Assembly: GCA_907165275.2 (NCBI GenBank)
Contig: OU015654.1
Location: forward strand, 7,519,501-7,583,500
Direction: 5' to 3'
From: Zygaena filipendulae
Taxonomy: Eukaryota; Arthropoda; Insecta; Lepidoptera; Zygaenidae
Length of the DNA stretch: 64,000 nt
Under the pieces are notes generated by a model. The model saw only the letters and a program-made list of their open reading frames with translations. It made no database searches and was not told the DNA's origin. This document shows positions 11,425 to 21,946 of the stretch, in pieces. The position numbers and the translations under genes are program-made. Numbering within the stretch: the first letter of the stretch is position 1; each line of letters opens with the position of its first letter.

Positions 11425-11740
11425 GTACTAACTGCGACGCGTGCGTGTCGTGTTGCGTCGTCGGTTGCTTGAACTACTTATTTAGTAGTATAGTAATACC
11501 AATCGACGAACTACTAACTCCTGACTACTGGTTTGTAAGTACTAACTACGACGCGCGGAGCGGTGCGAACCGTGTTGCGTCGATTATTTGAACTACTTAT
11601 TTAGTATAATACCAATCGACGAACTACTAACTACTGACTAGTGATTTCTATGTACTAACTGTGACGCGCGGAGCGGTGCGTGCCGTGTTGCGTCGATTGT
11701 TTCAACTACTTATTTAGTAGTGTAGTATTATAATAGGTGC
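11425..11740. repeat. Tandem repeat, about 114 bp x 3
   Basis: GTACTAACT-YGACGCG begins at 11425, 11539 and 11652. Each unit then has GTGTTGCGTCG, TGAACTACTTATTTAGTA and AATACCAATCGACGAACTAC. Later units add GCGGAGCGGTGCG. The array ends about 300 bp upstream of the zinc-ribbon coding region, so it may lie in or near that gene's promoter. Confidence 0.85.
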
Positions 11741-12074
11741 ATTGCGCTACAAATTAGTAGTTAAAGTTTATCGAATACGTATCGAATAACATCAGTTGTT
11801 ATTGACTTTTAACTACTAAACTCAACAATCTACTAATTCGATAACTTTTAGTAATAATCGCCTATCGCTCGTTTGTGCCTTGTGGCTTGTGCAGTGTGTC
11901 CATAATCAGAGAGAAGGTAATCCATAATAACAGTCATGTTCTCTTATTCGTCTGTGATATTAACGTACGAGGGCCGAGACTATCATGTACCTACGTATTT
12001 TTAGCAAGTAATTAAGACGATACGTCAATGAAAGTGTTAGATTGTTCCCCAAGATAAAACACGATTCTCTGAGA

Positions 12075-12413
12075 ATGGAAATAGAGAAACAGTATGTTAT
12101 AAAATGTCGTAAATGTCGACATATCTTGGTAGACAAGGCTTCAACAGTAAACAGTAACATAACCTGCAAACTAAAGAGATGCGATGATTCATTCAAAGAT
12201 TTTATATACCTTTATGAAGATAAATTAACAAATTGGATAAAATCTAGAATTGAAGACGAAGAATGGACTAAAGGAAAACTGCACTGTGAAAATTGTCATC
12301 AAAAGGTTGGGTCGTTTGATTTTATTTCTGGAAGAAAGTGTGAATGCGGAAGTACTATCTTACCAACCGTGCACATAATAGCAAATCAAGTCGATGTACC
12401 CGTAAAGATATAG
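12075..12413 (+). CDS. Small RNF180/DUSP12-type zinc-ribbon protein
   Basis: The ATG at 12075 begins a 112-residue protein; the upstream extension of the frame lacks an ATG. Cysteine pairs are C11-X2-C14, C71-X2-C74 and C89-X-C91. The stretch WTKGKLHCENCHQKVGSF followed by a CECG turn closely resembles the N-terminal cysteine-rich region of the ubiquitin ligase RNF180 and the C-terminal zinc domain of phosphatase DUSP12. Neither a RING finger nor a phosphatase domain is present, so this is the zinc domain alone. A likely 5'UTR intron runs from AAG|GTAATC (11917) to GTTAG (12040); its removal would delete a short upstream ORF at 12029. AATAAA signals follow the stop. It is convergent with bystin. 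The function is unknown; zinc binding is an inference. Confidence 0.75.
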   Translation: MEIEKQYVIKCRKCRHILVDKASTVNSNITCKLKRCDDSFKDFIYLYEDKLTNWIKSRIEDEEWTKGKLHCENCHQKVGSFDFISGRKCECGSTILPTVHIIANQVDVPVKI

Positions 12414-12419
12414 AATATA

Positions 12420-12436
12420 AATAAACGATAAATAAA
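12420..12436 (+). terminator. Polyadenylation signals of the zinc-ribbon gene
   Basis: Two AATAAA hexamers lie at 12420-12425 and 12431-12436, within 25 bp of the stop codon at 12411-12413. Confidence 0.6.
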
Positions 12437-12506
12437 ACTTTTTGACATTTTTACTTAAACTATAAAAAAACTAAAGGCCACACTAGGGTCTTGGAGTCGA
12501 CTTCCA

Positions 12507-12965
12507 AGTGTGCGTTCCGTGGGTTTAGGCGCAGTTGTTTGGTTAAAATTTCACTCGTTTGAGTTGCAACCGAGCTGAGAACGATCGAGTTGTTTTTATA
12601 ACCTCAAAATATTTGAAATTTCAGGCGCCATTTGTTTTCTCTCCGCTCACATTGCGTATAAGACTGTTTTACATCCAATTATAAACTTTTTGTGATTACG
12701 GCACCTCCCCTTTGTTCGTAAGAACTCCGATTGATTTCCTTTTTCGACGAATCCGTTTTTTGGCGCAAACTTTGACACTTCTTAAACAATACATAGCTGT
12801 CAAAATTAACTTGCTTCGGAGATGGTTGTTTGGTTGCTGCACTCTGAGCCACGGAACGGGTGAAACTACGCTCTGACAGCTATCAGAGTAAAATTTAACC
12901 AAGCCACAGAACGGGCAGAGAGCGCGCTCGAGTCCATTCGTGCGAATCCACGGAACGCGCCTCAA
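12507..12965. repeat. Probable decayed DNA element with GTGCGTTCCGTGG-type inverted ends
   Basis: GTGCGTTCCGTGGGTTT at about 12507 is mirrored by the reverse complement of AATCCACGGAACGCGCCTC at 12945-12964. Inner parts also pair loosely: GGTTAAAATTTCACTC on the left against the reverse complement of GAGTAAAATTTAACC on the right. No coding ORF and no clear target duplication was seen. Confidence 0.5.
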
Positions 12966-13872
12966 AAAGGAGGAGGATGTTCGATTGTATGTTTTTTTTT
13001 AAATATTTATGTATGTTCACCGATTACTCGAAGACGGTTGGATCGATTTGGAAAATTCTTTTTTTGTTTAAAAGGGTCCCAATTAGGTCCTATTGCCACC
13101 AAGTCGGGATCTGATGATGGGATCTTGGGGAAATCGAGGGAACTCTTCAAAAATTATAGGCACACCTGTAGCGATTTGGGTATTTTTATAGTAAATCGTT
13201 CCAAATGAACGTTTGTTTTGGAAAGCAAAATTTGAAGAAGTGGAACTGATGATGAAGACCACAGATGGTCATCGGAACTACTCAACAATAATACGTATTT
13301 CACAGGTTCCGATTGGAGCGATTTCGAAAATTGTTATTTTGTTTGAAAGGGGATACTCCCAATTAGGTTCTATTGCCACCAAATCGAGATCTGATGATGG
13401 GATCTTGGAGTAATCTAGGGAACTCTTCAAAAATAGGGATGTTGACTACTATTGAAAATCAAAATTCTAATTAGTCCGTCAGTTGGAAAGTAAAAAAACA
13501 GTAGACACGTATTTTTTGCTTTTTTAAATAAATTAAAATATACAGAGATAAAACGCATTAAAGTTTAGGATGAGGAGGTCGTGACGTCACTAACCACAAA
13601 ACCGCCATACAAACTGTCAAAATAGTGACGTCACGCGAAATTTCAACTCAATATATCGCCGTTATATTTTGATTACGTAAAAAAAGAAAAAATACGTGTC
13701 CAATATTTTTTAATAATCTACAAGACGGACTAAAAAATAAAAATTAGTCAACATGCCCATTAAAGGTACACCTATAGCGATTTTTGTATTTTTTATAGTA
13801 AATAATATACCCCTACTTTATATGTTAACTTTAATATGGTTTCTAAACAATTTATGCTCGTCACAATGTATA
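12966..13872 (+). mobile_element. Composite element (AACCGACTTCC family), copy C, truncated and interrupted
   Basis: It begins within AAAAAGGAGGAGGATGTTCGATTGTATG and has the family's CACCGATTACTCGAAGACGGTTGGA, GCCACCAAGTCGGGATCTGATG and AAGCAAAATTTGAAGAAGTGG blocks in two ~300-bp units. It is interrupted at 13436-13758 by another element, then resumes with GGTACACCTATAGCGATTTTTG. The terminal inverted repeat end is missing on both sides. Confidence 0.7.
13436..13758. mobile_element. MITE with GGGCATGTTGACTA ends, nested in composite copy C
   Basis: The left end GGGATGTTGACTA and the reverse complement of the right end (GGGCATGTTGACTAAT) form terminal inverted repeats. Two GTGACGTCAC palindromes lie inside. 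It cleanly splits the host repeat between CTTCAAAAATA and ATTAAAGGTACACC. No ORF. Confidence 0.7.
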
Positions 13873-14017
13873 AAAAAATTCAAATATCTGCAATTCGTAA
13901 AGAGCAGTGGATCATGTAACTTTAACTTTTAAATGTCACTTTGCTTCAATTTTCTTAAATCTGGCTTCTATTGCGACTAGTACAACAATTCATACAGTCA
14001 TAAGCATAACCTTATGA

Positions 14018-14023
14018 TTTATT
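14018..14023 (-). terminator. Candidate bystin polyadenylation signal
   Basis: On the minus strand AATAAA starts two bases after the TGA stop (TGAAAATAAAT), which would make a very short 3'UTR. A signal further downstream in the repeats cannot be ruled out. Confidence 0.4.
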
Positions 14024-14024
14024 T

Positions 14025-17000
14025 TCATTCAACTAACATACTGCAATCTTGATTTCTTTCGTTCACTTCAATATCTCTGCATTGGGCTGCTTGCAATTCT
14101 TTTCTTACCTGTAAATAATAGTTTATTAAATCCAACATTTAAAAAATAAAACAACGTACATTATTGTACAGAGGTATTGGAGGAACCCACGCCTACCCCC
14201 TAATCAAGAGGTTTCGGGTTCGATTCCCGGTGGGGGTGGGATTTGTTTGATGAACACAGGGTTTCACTTTCCATTCTGGGTTTTTTGAATATTTATCTAT
14301 CTATATTGATATTTATTATTATTGATATATTTATTCGTAATATTAATTACATATCAAAGTACGGTCGCCGTCTAAAAATGTTTCTCACTTTTCAAATAAG
14401 ATTCTACGTCACGTCGGCAGAAGTGAATTAAACCGGAAGTTGCATCGGCACGCCAGCGCTTCTAGTGGCGTTATACCAGGAGCGGCGCGCACAGAACGAC
14501 AAGATCTGAAGATCACTCTTAGTCCGATCGTCGGTGCTTACGCATGTCTCGTGGGAATGTTGACATTCTACAATCGTTGACGCATAGAAAACTAGAATAG
14601 AAAACTTTGGTCAGCCAGTCAAAACTCTAGCTTTACGTGACCACTTGAAAACTAGAGTTTCTTGAAAACTAGAGTTTTGATTGGCTGACCAAGTGACATG
14701 ACGATTCGTTACTTATGTTTTCTATGCGTTAACTATTGCATAATGTTAACTTGGCTAACCCTGCTGGCCTCTGCGAGATACCATACCGCGCGGCTTACAC
14801 GCGTGGTCGACTCTTTACGGAACGGTTCTGCTCAGCGAACTACTTTTTAAATTTGTTTTTTCTAAAATATCGTTGGACCGATTTGGACGGAACTTTCATT
14901 GCTAATTAGCTGATGTTATAAGGAGTACATTAGACTACTTTGGACTGCCTGCGGGAATTTCACGCGGGTAAAACCACGGGGCACAGCTAGTTAATATAAT
15001 TATGTGTAATAATAATAATATAATATGTTGTATAATGAATTAACTGAAAACTAGTAGTTTTGCTCAGAATCAAGTAGCGAATCGATCGCACTATGTTTTA
15101 ATATAGGTTATATTTTTTCATTTTTATCAGCCCATGTCTAAATTATTTATAATACAATGTTTGGCGTATACGCCACCCGCAGCAAAAAAAAAACGAAACG
15201 GTAGGCGCGGGCGTAGCGCTTGGAATTTCGTAGATTGGTCACCTTCAAACTAATGTTGAATAACTTTTAAAGTATAAATTTTTTCAACAAAAAATATATT
15301 TTAATCATATTATTGTTGATTTTTTTAAATGGGGTGTATCAGGTTTTCAGTTAACTCATTAACACGATGTATATCACGTTTGCTTGGATACAAGCATGGT
15401 ATCAAGTAGATCTGTGGGTGGATTAATACTAAGTTAAGGTAGGTATTCTAGCTCCGCTAAACAACCTCCGCAACATTCCTACTATTGATGCAGTATACAA
15501 TATCAAATCAACTAAGCAATGGTTGTCTGGAAGAGATTGTTCCGAACGATAAGACTACATATTATTACACTATGTATTTAAAGGTTTTTTTAGATTTTTT
15601 ATTTTTGTGTTGTTCAATAAAGAGTAAAGGTCTCTATCTATCTTTAGTTTATAAACCCCTTTCACCTTTGCACGCTCTTAAGATTGAACAGTGGCCACAA
15701 TTTTTACGTTATTAGGGGAATCTTGAAATATAATTTGATGTGACAATTGGACTTGGACTCGGAGAGACTGCTGATTTACAGACTCTAACATCTTACAAAC
15801 TATTTACCTAAAACTAAGTAAATAAGCACGGAGAGTATTTCAACATGCCGTTTATCACTTACCTCTTGGGTAATGCTACTGTGAGTTTTTTTCTTTAATA
15901 ACTCTAACAGTGCATCTCGTTGTTCTGTAGAAATATCTGCTTTATACCGTTGCACGAATGTTAACAGTGTCTGATGCCAAAGTACTGGCAAAGGGCGCGG
16001 GTATGTTGCAAATCTATAACGAAATTATTCAAAAATTTCATATTTCTCCAGGAGGCAGGTACATAATATAAAACTAATGTTATTAGTTTGTTACCTATTG
16101 GTAATAAGATTTAAGACCTTAAAAGAAATTAAGAGGATATATATGTAAAATAGGGTAAATACAAATTTTTGATGATAAAAAAGAAAAAAATAAGTATTAT
16201 AAAGGATAATCATCTTCAGATTATGTAACTATTCGCATTACCGGTACTTGATTTCAAATTTTTAGTATATGGATTATGATACGAGCATTATACATTAAAA
16301 GTGTATAAAGCTACCGTGTCTGTAAATTGAAAAATAAATAGGTGCAAGCGATAGCGAAGCTAGCGACGAGCCACGAATTAAATTTTTTAAACAGACAGGT
16401 AGGGTAGGATTTTCAATTACTTGCCTTAGAAAATGACAAACAACTGCGTCTACAACCCTATAGGGTAGAGCATACTTTTTATCAAATAGTATGTGCATAA
16501 ACATTGAATTGGCTCCTGTGTACTCCATTTCAGCAATTTTCAGCAGGACTACACTTGAATGAAGAATAGGCACGGAGTTACGGGCTAAAACTGAGCCAAT
16601 AATTTTTGCTTCCTGTAAAGTGCAGTCTCCAGCCTGCGAATAAAATACTCTTGAAAAACAAAATACATTCAATATCTCCTTAGATATTCAACTAGACAAA
16701 ATTAAAAGATATGTTAAATAGGATAATGAATAAAAATAGTATAACAAAGTTCTATCTATTCCTTTTGAGAGCTTCCGTTGCGTAAGCTGCGTAAAACGGT
16801 TAGCGTACGCGTACGCTGCGTAAACGGTTAAAGTTTCGCAAAAATCATGTGTGAGTATGACTGAATTGTTTCCTTCTAAAAGTTAAAAAAAAAGATCGCC
16901 ACAGCATATGTCTATCTACTCTATCTTTTAAGGTTGGCTCACTATACTTAACCTTTTTTATGCTAACCAAATTTGTTCTAAAATAATGCATTATTTGTGA

Positions 17001-20000
17001 AGTTATTTTTATAAACATGATATTAATCCTTAACCAAATAAATACGTTATTCATCACAAGTATTTAATTTAAAACAAAATTGCCCTTTTTTCGATTTCAA
17101 CTTAGGAGATATCGTTTAAAAATATAACATCGCAGCAAAATAATGATAAGTTACTGCGCGCGCATTTTTGATGTGCAAGGCCGGCGGGAAGTCAGGAGGG
17201 TGAAGGGCGGTGGCCTTAGCTCAGCGAGATACTATGCCGCGCGTGTCGACCGATCACCACGAAATTTTGCATAGGTACAAGTTTTAAGGAGTACAGAGAA
17301 TTACATGACATGAGACCGCGGGGAACAGCTAGTATCTAATCCCTACTAATATAATAAATGTGAAAGCAACTCTGTCTGTCTGTAACGCTTTCACGCCTTA
17401 ACGGCTCAATTGATCATCATGAAATTTTGTACACACGTTGTCAAAGGTAGGTACAGAGAAGGACATAGGGTACTATTTATTCCGGAATTCCCGCGGAAAC
17501 TCCGAAAAAACGCGGGTGAAACTGCGGGTAACAGCTAGTATAGTATATACACTATCCTTAAATCCTTAAATATACCAATAGTGTGTAAACCCACACTGGA
17601 GAAATATTGAGTAAATCGAGTTTTAAAATTATAGCGTCAGCATTTTATTATGTTCTACGTTTTGATGGTATTTAAACAAAGTATTAAGGTAAACACATAA
17701 TTATAAAACGTTCTCGTTTGATATTAATAAATTACGGCCGCACTCGTTTTAATGATTACTTAGTTTTAAGTAAAGATTTTCAAAACAAAATTGCCGCAGT
17801 CAAATACGTTCATTAAATAATGTTAATCGGCATTTGATAAGTTAAATTTAGTTAAATGTCAACTAACATTAAATTAATGAACGCGAACGCGATTCCGATT
17901 GCGGCAATTAGGTAAACATTAAAACGACATAAATTTTGTGGGTCAACATGTTATTGCTTATCGGCGTTCAAATAATACTTATAGTATATACTACTATCTT
18001 ACATTTATTATAATATATAATACCTTTATATGTCTTTAAATAATACTTCTGCATTTATGGGCTTATTACAATAATTCCAATTTACGGAATCTAAATTGGA
18101 TACAATTTAGGATCAGTGAGCAAGAGAGAGAGAAGAGAGCGAGTGATCAGACTACGCTAAAGATCACACTACACTAAATTTTAGTCTAAATTGTAGTCAA
18201 CCTACCTAGAGTAGTCTCTAGGGTATATTTTAATTTAGTGTGATCACTCGCTCTCTCTCTCACTTACTGATCCTAAATCGGAACCAACTGTTCTAACTTT
18301 GATTACAACTTCCGATTTCCTAGATTGGTGTCTGACAAATTTTGAGGTGAGAGGTGAGCGCTTTAAGCATGTCATCAAAACATACATTTGGAAACTGCAA
18401 AAAGTGGTTCTTTTGGTGGTTTTCGTATCTAAATTGTCTTTTAATAGGGGATTTGTAATAGTTACCTCCAAAAGTGGTAATACTATGCCTTTCATAAAAG
18501 CACCAGGCTTGAACAGAGCTTTTCGCAATGCTTGGTAAATATAATGATTTAACCTTTTGTATTCATGAATATCATCTCTGACACGTGGAAGTAGAACAAC
18601 ATTGTAGAATCTTTGTGCCATTTTCTCTTTCATATTTGAAGCAAATATTCTGGTTGCCTGTAATTTGAAAATTATGAATATTAACAAACATAGTGTAACT
18701 AAAACACACTAGCATGTAATATTAGTGAGATATTGATTTTCCATACCTCATACATTGCAGCAGCAGACCATGATTGGGGTTGTGTTATTGAAAGTATAAG
18801 TGCCCAGTTTTGCAAATGTGGTATCATTTTAAATGCTGCAGGAATTTTTCCAGAACGATATTTTTTTAAAATCTCTCCAACTAGTTCATACATTTCTTTT
18901 ACTCTAAAAAAGCAAGACAAAAATTAAAATCTCACTGTTCTTAAAATGGACTAATGGACTAACAAATGGATCTAAATGACATTAAAACTAAATGAATATA
19001 AAACCTTGGCTCCAAATTTTCTAATTCCAAAGTTCCTACATCTGTAAATTGAGACTGCACCTCAGTATTCTTTTTACTAAGATTCTCATTTACTAGATCA
19101 GCTAATGTCTGTATCTTCTGCGGATTAGGTGACATAAATGCTTTAAAGATTTCATCATCTTCAGCATTAAATTCAATTGTATCACAGTAGGTATCTAGCT
19201 CCAAGTCATCATCATTTAATATTGAACCACCATCATTTGAGTCTGTATCTGGAAAGTTAACATACCTATCTGATTAATACATGTTTTCACTTCTTTTACC
19301 ACTAGCTGATGCTTGAGTTTGTGATTCCTTCAAATTATTACTATAAATAATAATTTTTAGACATACCAGGGACAACAATATCCTAAATAAATATTTAGTC
19401 GGAACATAAGCATGTAGGCATATGCTAAGTTTGATTAAAGTTCTTGTCACTTTTATACGATGCATCTTTTATATATACCAACTGAGAGAAATTCCAAAAA
19501 ATTATCACTTCAGTGTCCTGACTTCCTGTGCATTACCATTTTTTTTCACATTTTATTTTCAATATATAAACAGACACTGCTCACTTAGTTTTATTATAGA
19601 CTAGCTGATTCCTGTGGTTTCACCCAAATTGGTAAGGGAGTTCGCACAGAAACTGTTAAATCGGCTCTTAGCTGACGTTTCCTGCCTATAATGTTGCCAA
19701 AGATTGAGTATATTTCAAGGATTCGAGCAAGGTCAATGAGTGATCTGGTTTTATATAATAAACAGTATACATACATGCGGAAGACATCACCTCCCAAAAT
19801 ACAGGTTTTCCTAATTTGGGAGGTGGGGTTACCTACTTTTGTTCATATTATTAGTTCAATAAAGTTTATTATTATTATAGATAACAGTATTTTTGTAAGA
19901 CTTATCAACATACCTTCAAATGAAGCTGAAAGCTGCAAATGTTTACCGGATGAGGATCCTGCTAGACTATCATCTAATTCAGCTTGCTGTGTTCTTGCTG

Positions 20001-20435
20001 CTCTTAAAATTTTTTTCGTCAAGTCCGCATTAACAAACTAAAACATGTCGAATTTAATGCATTAGCATAGATAGTGATGTGTGAAAGTATGTTGGTTAAT
20101 AGTAAAATTCAATCACACTGATACCTATATTGAAATGAATATGAAAATTGGTTCCGAAAAAGACTAACTACCTACCTACCTATATTGACAGGCACCAAGA
20201 CATATGGTCTATATATATTGTGGTAAGTTCGTTCTGGAGAACAAACGAACCACGAACTTCAAGTTTGAATAGTATAAAATTGGATTCTATGATACAAAAC
20301 ACATACCTCGTCGTCGTTTTCATGACGATTTCTCTCTTTCGTCCTGTTTTTAGATTTAACTGCCTCTATCTGATCTGCAAGGGCAAGTGTACTTTTGCCC
20401 ACTTGGGAGGGCTTCAGTTTTTTATGTTTGCCCAT
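14025..20435 (-). CDS. bys: Bystin, 8 exons, complete
   Basis: Bystin (BYSL; Enp1 in yeast) is a nucleolar and cytoplasmic assembly factor of the pre-40S ribosomal subunit. Exons on the minus strand: 20435-20307, 20037-19914, 19248-19005, 18903-18747, 18657-18466, 16633-16425, 16013-15863 and 14108-14025. They sum to 1290 nt, giving 429 residues plus stop with continuous phase; human bystin is 437. Conserved blocks include [20 protein letters not shown] (exon 4), [18 protein letters not shown] and [11 protein letters not shown] (exon 5), [20 protein letters not shown] and [10 protein letters not shown] (exon 6), and [19 protein letters not shown] (exon 7). The N-terminal 170 residues are charged and less conserved, as is usual for the family. 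All introns are GT-AG except intron 6, which reads AG|GCAAGT and restores the HFLRF frame. Introns 5 and 7 hold Helitrons, a SINE and MITEs. Confidence 0.95.
14165..14335 (+). mobile_element. tRNA-derived SINE in bystin intron 7
   Basis: It has a tRNA-like B box (GGTTCGATTCCCGG) preceded by CCTAATCAAGAGGTTTCGG. The body TGATGAACACAGGGTTTCACTTTCCATTCTGGG and an ATT-rich tail match the SINEs at 57035 and 61551. The A-box end is degenerate. This is a transposon, not a tRNA gene: the acceptor stem does not pair and no CCA-side arm is present. Confidence 0.82.
14576..14733. mobile_element. Palindromic MITE in bystin intron 7
   Basis: GTTGACGCATAGAAAAC at the left is the inverse of GTTTTCTATGCGTTAAC at the right. 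The inner parts also pair (TTGGTCAGCCAGTCAAAACT with AGTTTTGATTGGCTGACCAA), so the whole 158 bp can fold into one hairpin. A second copy touches the left window edge. Confidence 0.8.
14845..14990 (+). mobile_element. Helitron 3' fragment in bystin intron 7
   Basis: The 3' end shows the hairpin CGCGGGTAAAACCACGGGG, CACAGCTAG and T. The 5' boundary is unclear. It belongs to the Helitron group seen at 859 and 41029. Confidence 0.65.
15361..15445 (+). mobile_element. SINE 3' fragment in bystin intron 7
   Basis: CACGTTTGCTTGGATACAAGC and ATCAAGTAGATCTGTG match the 3' half of the SINEs at 57035 and 61551. The tRNA head is missing. Confidence 0.6.
17240..17332 (+). mobile_element. Helitron 3' fragment, head-to-tail with the next copy
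   Basis: A degenerate body (CGATCACCACGAAATTTTGCATA) is followed by ACCGCGGGGAACAGCTAG ending at 17332. Seven bases later the full-length copy at 17340 begins. Confidence 0.6.
17340..17537 (+). mobile_element. Non-autonomous Helitron (Lep1-like) in bystin intron 5
   Basis: Starts with CCCTACTAATATAATAAATG and ends CAGCTAG then T. Carries GATCATCATGAAATTTTG and GGAATTCCCGCGG blocks and a 3' hairpin. Same family as 859-1056. Confidence 0.82.
17560..17965. repeat. Decayed copy of the GATAAGCAATA MITE with further nested sequence
   Basis: GTAAACCCACACTGGAGAAAT at 17585 and TTTTGTGGGTCAACATGTTATTGCTTATC near 17935-17963 are the two ends of the MITE seen at 33421 and 54292. The interior from about 17735 to 17930 includes TACGGCCGCACTCGTTTTAA, also found at 40627, so a second repeat has probably inserted here. 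Confidence 0.55.
18103..18280. repeat. Long palindromic repeat beside bystin exon 5
   Basis: ATTTAGGATCAGTGAGCAAGAGAGAG on the left pairs with CTCTCTCTCACTTACTGATCCTAAAT on the right. The inner GATCACACTACACTAAATTTT pairs with ATTTTAATTTAGTGTGATCA. The roughly 178-bp hairpin ends about 185 bp downstream of exon 5. No ORF; probably a MITE. Confidence 0.7.
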
Positions 20436-21492
20436 AACGAATGTTCACAATCAGTCGGATGCCTACTTTAATCACAAATTATAGAAACCGTAGAGCACCT
20501 TAAGAACACGTGCTTGGAGTAATTAATTACTAATTACAATTTTTGCTAATTTGCAACAGAAAGTAGGTACGTAGCTCTAACTTCACTTTTTTAGTTCCGA
20601 CTTCTGTTGAAATTTGTGACTAGCACAACAATAAAATTCCAGTTTCCACCGATGTCAGAACTCAAGGAAAATATGACTGCGTGCGTAGGTACCCCTGTTT
20701 TCACCTTTCGGTTTCAGTTTTGTAAATTCTAGGTTATATTAAGTATATGCCTAATGCCACAGGCCACAGCCCACAACTTAGAATAATACACTTCACAAAC
20801 CACACTCCACAGATCTCAATGCACAGTTCACACTACCAAAGAGTAAAATGCCTGACACTGATTAGTGACACTGACACTAGACACTTGACTGACAGGCCAC
20901 AGGGCACAGACGGGGCTGTTGTAAAATATCGATATATCCAAATATCGATATTACTATTTAGAAATATCGACATTTATTACTAATCGTAGACGTTACTAAT
21001 ACTTTTTTGGTCGATATAATATCAATAATTCAATATCTTATTTTATTTTCTTTATTTAGATCACCAACCATATAATAAAAAAAACTTTTAACCATTAAAC
21101 AATAACTTAAGTTACTTAAGGCTAATTGTAGGTACAATCTCTTAAGGCAAGCACACCATACTTAAAGTATAGTTTTTATTCGAGGAAATTAATTTGATCC
21201 TAAAAAGCCAAAATTTTTAAAATAATTTAGAATATTAATTTTGAAATTTTTGATAAAGAAACCTGCGGAATGTAAATATTACATACGAAATACATCAATC
21301 CCATCACAGCTGAGCAATCATTGTATAATCTGGATAGTCTCGCAATCGGAAAGTTTTGACCCAACACAGAAGGATACCGAGGAGGTCTACGAGGAACCCT
21401 AAATTGAAAACCGGACAGTCAACCTGGTTTTAAAATACTCTAAACCATAATATTATACCTATTGAAATATAAATATCGACGGTCCATATTTT
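20436..21492. other. Bystin upstream region, otherwise empty
   Basis: The bystin promoter should lie just above 20435. I see no clear TATA box. 20740-20900 is unusually rich in CACA/CCACAG words, and 20925-21000 has several ATATCGATA palindromes. No gene or definite repeat was found. Confidence 0.4.
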
Positions 21493-21946
21493 TTAACCCT
21501 ACACTGCATTTAGTTCCATATAGGGGACGACCAAAAAAATCGATTATTGCTCTTATTTAAAACCAGTAATGATATTTATATTTGTGTACAGGAAATCTCA
21601 ATATTTCTAGGAACCCGTTAGTGCAAATAACTCCCGGTAGATAGCAACAGTATTTAATTTCGCGAGTAATTAAAACAAAAATTGTGCCATTCACGTGAAT
21701 CTCGCAATTACGCTGCGTAGAAATTTTGAAAAAAAATACTATTTAAACGAGATTTACACTGAAAAAAATATTTATGTGACGGAAAATCTGTGCACTAAGG
21801 AAATGTGTGTATAATTTTCTGATAAGATGACGGTAAGTTACTGAAAAAAGGTTTTTTTTAAATGTTCCAGATATGTCACTTCATGCACTGACTATACAAT
21901 TTTGGGCCTAATTACTAAAATTTAAATGTTATTTCTGTTTTAGATA

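Noticed and set aside
12042..12074. An 11-residue N-terminal extension of the zinc-ribbon protein
   Set aside because: The extension would start at TTG; the first in-frame ATG is at 12075, and a splice acceptor probably lies at 12040.
16421..16421. Bystin exon 6 ending at CAA|GTAATT
   Set aside because: It would end in phase 0 while exon 7 needs phase 2, and it would lose the conserved HFL-x-F segment.
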